This document shows positions 59,806 through 64,000 of a DNA stretch of 64,000 nucleotides, piece by piece. How positions within the stretch are numbered: position 1 is the stretch's first letter; every line of letters starts with the position of its first letter. Location of the stretch: NCBI RefSeq assembly GCF_022458865.1, contig NZ_JAJNMU010000019.1, forward strand, positions 1 to 64,000, written 5' to 3'. A program made the translations under genes and the position numbers. The notes beneath the pieces were generated by a model. It was not told the origin of the DNA, did no database searches, and saw only the letters and a list, made by a program, of their open reading frames with translations. Origin of the DNA: Paenibacillus periandrae. GTDB lineage: Bacteria > Bacillota > Bacilli > Paenibacillales > NBRC-103111.

Positions 59806-59835
59806 GCTCAAGGATCTTGTATCCTTGGGCTTTTT
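59806..59835 (+). terminator. Terminator of the second spore protein gene
   Basis: GCTCAAGGAT at 59806-59815 pairs with ATCCTTGGGC at 59821-59830 with one G-U pair, followed by TTTTT. Confidence 0.85.
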
Positions 59836-59869
59836 AACGTTTCATAAGCCATGAATAGCGACGACCCTC

Positions 59870-59906
59870 ATAACGAAAGGGCTGCCGCAGCAGCCCGGAA
59901 GTTATT
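59870..59906 (-). terminator. Terminator of the YfhP-like gene
   Basis: GGGCTGC at 59880-59886 pairs with GCAGCCC at 59891-59897; outer ATAAC/GTTAT (59870-59874, 59902-59906) extends it. On the minus strand TTTCGTTAT follows. Confidence 0.6.
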
Positions 59907-59941
59907 AAGTCCAGGTGATAATGATAGCTGTTAACCAGCTA

Positions 59942-60922
59942 TCAGGTGTTGACCCGCAGCTTTTTCTCCAGACGTGTGTCATTGACCCAGCCCACATACG
60001 AATCAATCGGCTTTAATTCGTTATCCATCAGTAATACAGCGACGAAAGGATATTGCTTGCGGTGACGATAGCGCACATCGGCCCATCGTACCTCATAGCC
60101 CCAGTCATGACTGCGTAAATCCGAGCAGGCGAACGAAGTAAAATACAGAAAGGCGGCGATGTCACTGTGCGCTCTGGATGCCTCAACGGCAGGGTGTGAG
60201 GTGCAGGACACCTCATCAATCCATTTGATCCGGTTGTTCTTGTATTCACCAAGTGCAAAACGTCCATCGCTCTTTGTTTTGACAATTTGCCAAAAGTTCA
60301 GGTTAAAGGTTGGAATCAAAATATACCGGTCACCCGGATGATAATCGGGGTCCTTATGATACAGGTTGGATTCCAGCCGATAATGCCACCACGATCTCCA
60401 TATATAATACACTGCCAGGCATGCATATAAAATAGGAAAAATAATCTGGGGCGCAGCCAGATGGACAGCCCATAATAAAATCGCTACGATATGAGAGATG
60501 AAAATAAACGGATCAAAAATATGGATAATGTTCCAGGCAATCCATTTTTCCGTAAATGGCCTGAATGCCTGAGTCCCATATGTATTGAATAAATCCGTAA
60601 ACACATGGAAGGCAACGGCGATGAATACCCACAGGGCAACATGAGCCAAAGGCAAGCCATCGAACAAAAGCATTAATACGAGCGTAATCAGAGCCGTCCA
60701 AATGAGCACAGCAGGGATGGAGTGTGAGCGTCCGCGGTGATTTTTGATATAGGCGGCATTACTTTTGAAACGCAAGAGCGTGTCCATATCGGGTGCTTGC
60801 GACCCGACAACAGTCCCGATGAGGATGGCTGTGGAAAGCACAGGATTTGCCGCTACAACAGGATCAATATAAGCCAGTCCGGCCAACCCGAATCCAATCA
60901 CTAGATGTGTTCCACTATCCAT
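59942..60922 (-). CDS. yfhP: YfhP-like membrane metal-dependent hydrolase
   Basis: A 326-residue membrane protein of the LexA-binding/YdjM-like hydrolase group, closest to YfhP. The first histidine is in DSGTHLVIGFG, followed by APDMDTLLR near residue 42, NHRGRSHSIPAVL near residue 62 and AFHVFTDLFNTYGTQAFRPF near residue 103, the His/Asp pattern expected of a metal site. Four or more membrane helices precede a soluble C-terminal half. The start at 60922 has AGGAGG seven bases upstream. An in-frame ATG at 61012 would add 30 residues encoded by hairpin repeats and is probably not the main start. Confidence 0.85.
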   Translation of the reverse strand: MDSGTHLVIGFGLAGLAYIDPVVAANPVLSTAILIGTVVGSQAPDMDTLLRFKSNAAYIKNHRGRSHSIPAVLIWTALITLVLMLLFDGLPLAHVALWVFIAVAFHVFTDLFNTYGTQAFRPFTEKWIAWNIIHIFDPFIFISHIVAILLWAVHLAAPQIIFPILYACLAVYYIWRSWWHYRLESNLYHKDPDYHPGDRYILIPTFNLNFWQIVKTKSDGRFALGEYKNNRIKWIDEVSCTSHPAVEASRAHSDIAAFLYFTSFACSDLRSHDWGYEVRWADVRYRHRKQYPFVAVLLMDNELKPIDSYVGWVNDTRLEKKLRVNT

Positions 60923-60932
60923 GGGGTTTCCT

Positions 60933-61054
60933 CCTAAGAGTTTTGCGTATGCAAAACTAACATCGTAAGCATAAGCCGAGTTTTGCGTATGCAAAACTAA
61001 CTTCGTAAGCATGGGCTGAGTGTTCCTTATGGAACACTAGCTTCGTTAACAATG
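60933..61054 (-). repeat. Three 40-bp hairpin/micro-ORF repeats in the yfhP leader
   Basis: Hairpins with 8-bp stems and 4-nt loops lie at 60939-60958, 60979-60998 and 61019-61038, each followed on the plus strand by AACATCGTAAGCAT-like sequence. Two stems read AGTTTTGC/GCAAAACT and the third AGTGTTCC/GGAACACT. The gene-proximal unit encodes MLTMLVLHTQNS then TAG (60934-60972) on the yfhP strand, and the stop overlaps the AGGAGG. The layout is the same as in the nadK leader, with different stem sequences. Confidence 0.88.
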
Positions 61055-61109
61055 GTTTCATTTTAGTGTATCATTTTTTGATTTAAAATAAAGCTTGGAA
61101 GGTGAAAAA

Positions 61110-61439
61110 ATGTCCAAAGTTTTTGTTGAATATCAAATATTACCCCAACACAGGTCAGTTTATTCACAGTGGATTCAAATTGTCAGGGACAAGTGCCCAG
61201 AGCTGGAACTGCTCGAAGGTGTGGATCAGCCAGGCTTGTTTATTGAGGTTTGGAGTGGCTGGACACGCGAAACCTACTTACAAATGAAGCCAATGAGAAG
61301 GAATAATCCGAATCCATCCACAGATATGGGGAAAGTGGAGACAGCCCAATATCGTACGATTGAATGGCACTGCCTGGATCCCTGGGTTCAAGGGGGCGTA
61401 TCCAAAATAAATATTTGGCATTTTGAAAAAGTTAGATAG
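61110..61439 (+). CDS. Small conserved hypothetical protein
   Basis: A 109-residue protein beginning MSKVFVEYQILPQHRSVYSQ and ending in WHCLDPWVQGGVSKINIWHF. The beta-alpha-beta pattern with aromatic-rich ends suggests a ferredoxin-like fold as in small monooxygenase-like or NIPSNAP-like proteins. The real family was not recognised. GGAAGGTG lies upstream of the ATG. It is divergent from the yfhP-like gene, and its 5' region lies next to the hairpin repeats. Confidence 0.65.
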   Translation: MSKVFVEYQILPQHRSVYSQWIQIVRDKCPELELLEGVDQPGLFIEVWSGWTRETYLQMKPMRRNNPNPSTDMGKVETAQYRTIEWHCLDPWVQGGVSKINIWHFEKVR

Positions 61440-61560
61440 TCCATAATATGAGATCAATAAATCCATGGTAACTTTATATTAATCGCGGTAATCTTACTAT
61501 AGTTAATTATTGGATCGGTTAAAATAGCTGACAATAGTGGGAACACGCGGGGGGATAAAG

Positions 61561-63372
61561 ATGGAAAGAACGAGTATTTTTTGGAATCATATTAAGAATT
61601 ACCGATGGTCCTACCTGATCGGATTTGCATTATTGTCCATTTCAAGCTTATTGCAATTATTGATCCCTGTGCTTTTGGGGCAGTTTACCGATAAGCTGCA
61701 GAGCTCGCTTTTGAATGTTCAGCAATCGATTCAATTTGCTGTCTGGATGGTCGTAATCGGGCTCGGGATCGCCTTCTTTCGCTCCACGAGCCGTATTTAT
61801 TTGTTTCGTTTGTCAAGAATGCTGGAGACACGTGTTCGCGGCGATTTGTTCAAGCATTGGGAAAAGCTGTCGGCCCAATATTTCAATAATCAGCGAATCG
61901 GTGATTTGATGTCACATGCGATCAGTGATGTTGGCGTCATTCGCGAGGTAACGATGCAAGGGTACTTTAATATTATGGAAGCGATTCTGCTGATCGCCGT
62001 CTCGGTTGTTGCAATGGTAACGACAGTTAACCCTTGGCTGACACTGGTAACCATGCTTCCTTTGCCGCTGCTTAGCATTCTGGCATATCGCTTTAATGGC
62101 CGCATTCAAAAGCAATCGGCTGATATGCAAAGTGCGATCTCCGATTTAACGAGCCGCGTGCAGGAGTTTACGGCAGGTATTAGGGTCGTAAAGGCTTATG
62201 TCCAAGAAAGAGAAGAACAAAAGCTGTTCGAAAAGGATAATGAACACGCTGTCAAAATGAATCGTATTTTTGTTAGGACCAACTCATTATTTGGCTCTTT
62301 GAGTACAGGTATAGTCGGATTCAGCTTTTTGGTATCGGTTGTCATGGGTGGGGTGATGGTGCTCAATCATGTAATAACGCTCGGACAATTCGTTGCTTTT
62401 AACACTTATCTGTCACTGTTGATGGGGCCGATTGAGAACCTGGGCAAGGTTGTGAACCTGATGCAGCGCGGCAAGGCGTCGGAAGTACGTATTATGGAAA
62501 TATTTAATACTCAGCCGCAGGTTATTGATGATATGGTTGCTAATCCGAATATTCAGCATATCGAGGGCGAAATTGAATTTCGCGATTTGACCTTTGCATA
62601 TCCCGAGGAAGAAGATCGGCCTATGCTGAAAAATATATCTTTAAAAGTGCCAAAGGGCAGCAGTCTCGCTATCGTAGGCCGAGTGGGCAGCGGAAAAAGC
62701 ACACTAACCAATTTATTGGTCAGATTGCATAATCCACCCGTGGGAACCTTATTCATAGACGGTCATGATATTCACGAAATTCCTCTGACCACGCTCCGCG
62801 GACAGATCGGTATCGTACCGCAGGATCAATTTCTGTTCTCCTCGACGATTCGCGATAATATTGGCTTTGACCCGAAACCTTATACGGACGAGCAGGTTGT
62901 CGAAGCGTCCAAGGTGGCTCAGGTGTATGACAATATTGTAGAGTTTCCGGATCAATTTGATACGACGCTTGGGGAACGCGGAGTGTCATTGTCAGGAGGA
63001 CAGCGCCAACGGGTAAGTATTGCCAGGGCAATTATTAAAAAACCGTCGATTCTCATCTTTGATGACAGCTTGTCGGCTGTTGATACGATTACGGAGGATT
63101 TGATACTGGAAGGCTTGAAATCGGTGATGAATAAACGGACAACGATCATTATTGGACACCGGATTTCATCGGTTCAGGGAGCCGATCAGATTGTTGTCAT
63201 GGACGAAGGGAAAATTATAGAGCGCGGTACACATGAACAGCTGCTCCGTCGCAATGGGCTGTATGCAGACTTATATCATAAGCAGCAGCTGGATCAGGAA
63301 GCCGAGCGTCAGGATGGACAGGATATGGAACGGCTGCAAGCTGCAGTGCTTCAGGAAGGGGTCAGCCAATGA
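61561..63372 (+). CDS. ABC exporter, half-transporter of a heterodimer (YheI/BmrC type)
   Basis: A 603-residue multidrug or lipid exporter subunit: six membrane helices (about 15-310) and an ATPase domain with Walker A VGRVGSGKST near residue 376, signature LSGGQRQR near residue 477 and Walker B PSILIFDDSLSAVD near residue 497. The catalytic glutamate after Walker B is Asp here, as in BmrC/YheI-type subunits, so ATP hydrolysis should depend on the partner. The start is ATG after GGGGGG. It overlaps the partner gene by ATGA. Confidence 0.93.
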   Translation: MERTSIFWNHIKNYRWSYLIGFALLSISSLLQLLIPVLLGQFTDKLQSSLLNVQQSIQFAVWMVVIGLGIAFFRSTSRIYLFRLSRMLETRVRGDLFKHWEKLSAQYFNNQRIGDLMSHAISDVGVIREVTMQGYFNIMEAILLIAVSVVAMVTTVNPWLTLVTMLPLPLLSILAYRFNGRIQKQSADMQSAISDLTSRVQEFTAGIRVVKAYVQEREEQKLFEKDNEHAVKMNRIFVRTNSLFGSLSTGIVGFSFLVSVVMGGVMVLNHVITLGQFVAFNTYLSLLMGPIENLGKVVNLMQRGKASEVRIMEIFNTQPQVIDDMVANPNIQHIEGEIEFRDLTFAYPEEEDRPMLKNISLKVPKGSSLAIVGRVGSGKSTLTNLLVRLHNPPVGTLFIDGHDIHEIPLTTLRGQIGIVPQDQFLFSSTIRDNIGFDPKPYTDEQVVEASKVAQVYDNIVEFPDQFDTTLGERGVSLSGGQRQRVSIARAIIKKPSILIFDDSLSAVDTITEDLILEGLKSVMNKRTTIIIGHRISSVQGADQIVVMDEGKIIERGTHEQLLRRNGLYADLYHKQQLDQEAERQDGQDMERLQAAVLQEGVSQ

Positions 63373-64000
63373 ATATCCATACAGAGCAGGATCTCAAGCA
63401 AATGAAGGATAGCCAGCTTTTTTCCAGATTGATGTCTTACGCCAAGCCATACTGGAAAATGATTGTATTCTGTATCGTGCTGGCCTTTTTGATTGTCGTT
63501 TCCGATTTGGCAAGACCTTATTTAATGAAAATAGCTATTGATGGACATATTAATGGATTAAATAAGCCGATGTTGTCGATGGAAAGCACGCAGGGACAGC
63601 AGCTGCAAATATTCGATTCGGTCACGTCATGGAATGGGCGCGATTATGTAAGAATTGAACCTTCGGCTGTTGAAGCGGGAAAGTTTCCGCAGGGTGCAGT
63701 GAAGGCTCAGATTGTAAGTGTGGACAACAAGGATTATATGATAGAGGGCTGGAAAACCACTCAGGAGAGTGAAGCCAGACTGCTGCCTGAGGATGGGACC
63801 GGTAAGGTAACAATTTCAGCTGAAAATCAGATCTACACAGCCATTCCGCTTGATGAAGCTACGATGGGGCTGTTTCGTAAGCAGGATTATATAGGATTTG
63901 CCAAAATTGGCGTCCTATTTTTACTCACGGTAACAGCTGCAGCCCTGCTTAGCTATTTGCAAAGCAACCTGCTGCAGTATACGGGCCAGCGAATTATTTT
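63369..64000 (+). CDS. ABC exporter partner subunit (YheH/BmrD type), cut by the window end
   Basis: The 5' part (about 210 codons) of the partner half-transporter. The first membrane helix lies near residues 32-52 (MIVFCIVLAFLIVV) and is followed by IAIDGHINGLNKPM. A large extracytoplasmic insert of about 100 residues then precedes the second helix near residue 180, as is typical of BmrD/YheH. The ATG overlaps the stop of the first subunit. The ATPase domain lies outside the window. Confidence 0.9.
   Translation, partial: MNIHTEQDLKQMKDSQLFSRLMSYAKPYWKMIVFCIVLAFLIVVSDLARPYLMKIAIDGHINGLNKPMLSMESTQGQQLQIFDSVTSWNGRDYVRIEPSAVEAGKFPQGAVKAQIVSVDNKDYMIEGWKTTQESEARLLPEDGTGKVTISAENQIYTAIPLDEATMGLFRKQDYIGFAKIGVLFLLTVTAAALLSYLQSNLLQYTGQRII

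Noticed and set aside
60923..61012. 30-residue N-terminal extension of the YfhP-like protein
   Set aside because: It is made of hairpin repeats, and a perfect AGGAGG with correct spacing lies before the internal ATG at 60922. It is kept only as a possibility to test.

Overview
The window looks like chromosomal DNA of a spore-forming member of the Bacillota, most likely Paenibacillus or a close relative. The signs are strong AGGAGG-type ribosome binding sites, frequent TTG and GTG starts, two alpha/beta-type spore proteins, YlbJ, Spo0E-like and Sda-like sporulation proteins, LplABC-type sugar transporters beside a membrane-anchored AraC regulator, and a T-box in front of trpS. This placement is inferred from gene content; no 16S or other phylogenetic marker was compared. 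No rRNA gene, tRNA gene or CRISPR array was seen.

Layout. 0.3-10.3 kb: a carbohydrate locus with a leftward HpcH/HpaI aldolase and YhcH-type protein, divergent from two permeases, a binding protein, an 801-residue GH20/GH67-like protein and a sensor-AraC regulator. 10.4-23.8 kb: mostly housekeeping genes: NAD kinase behind a tandem hairpin-repeat leader, PilZ protein, glucan phosphorylase, YlbJ, truncated haemoglobin, DUF2225, a GGDEF cyclase, YycC, oligoendopeptidase F, a chemotaxis receptor and a VOC protein. 24.5-31.5 kb: an AT-rich accessory block of four secreted FN3/discoidin-like proteins, three of them behind near-identical promoter regions. 31.8-39.5 kb: small stress and sporulation genes, catalase, SOS-associated peptidase, a possible Pyr4-like membrane protein and a spore protein.

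39.6-52.3 kb: a catabolic island led by a GntR/FCD regulator: amidohydrolase, isopropylmalate-dehydrogenase-type enzyme, TIM-barrel isomerase, DUF1537 four-carbon-acid kinase, class II aldolase, Gfo/Idh/MocA oxidoreductase, a sugar ABC importer and a cytoplasmic GH-A-type hydrolase. The likely logic is uptake of a small glycoside or sugar acid, oxidation, isomerisation, phosphorylation and decarboxylation to a triose phosphate. It resembles tetronate pathways but has a different dehydrogenase type. A degenerate IS91-type transposase and a 21-nt repeat lie at its right edge; a hairpin built of IS-like ends lies at its left.

52.3-64 kb: FAH-family hydrolase and IclR regulator, aldose epimerase with a 173-nt nested palindrome at its 3' end, a probable Zur-regulated TIGR03943/DUF318 pair with a histidine-rich loop, T-box trpS, a second spore protein, a YfhP-like membrane hydrolase with the same hairpin-repeat leader type as nadK, and a heterodimeric ABC exporter cut by the window end.

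The most unusual signals are (1) the hairpin/micro-ORF leader repeats at nadK and the yfhP-like gene, whose 8-bp stems differ in sequence while the flanks and the overlap of a TAG stop with the Shine-Dalgarno are kept; (2) the tetronate-like island; (3) the secreted-protein family with a shared C-terminal module and a shared regulatory inverted repeat; and (4) the palindrome at 54.2 kb.
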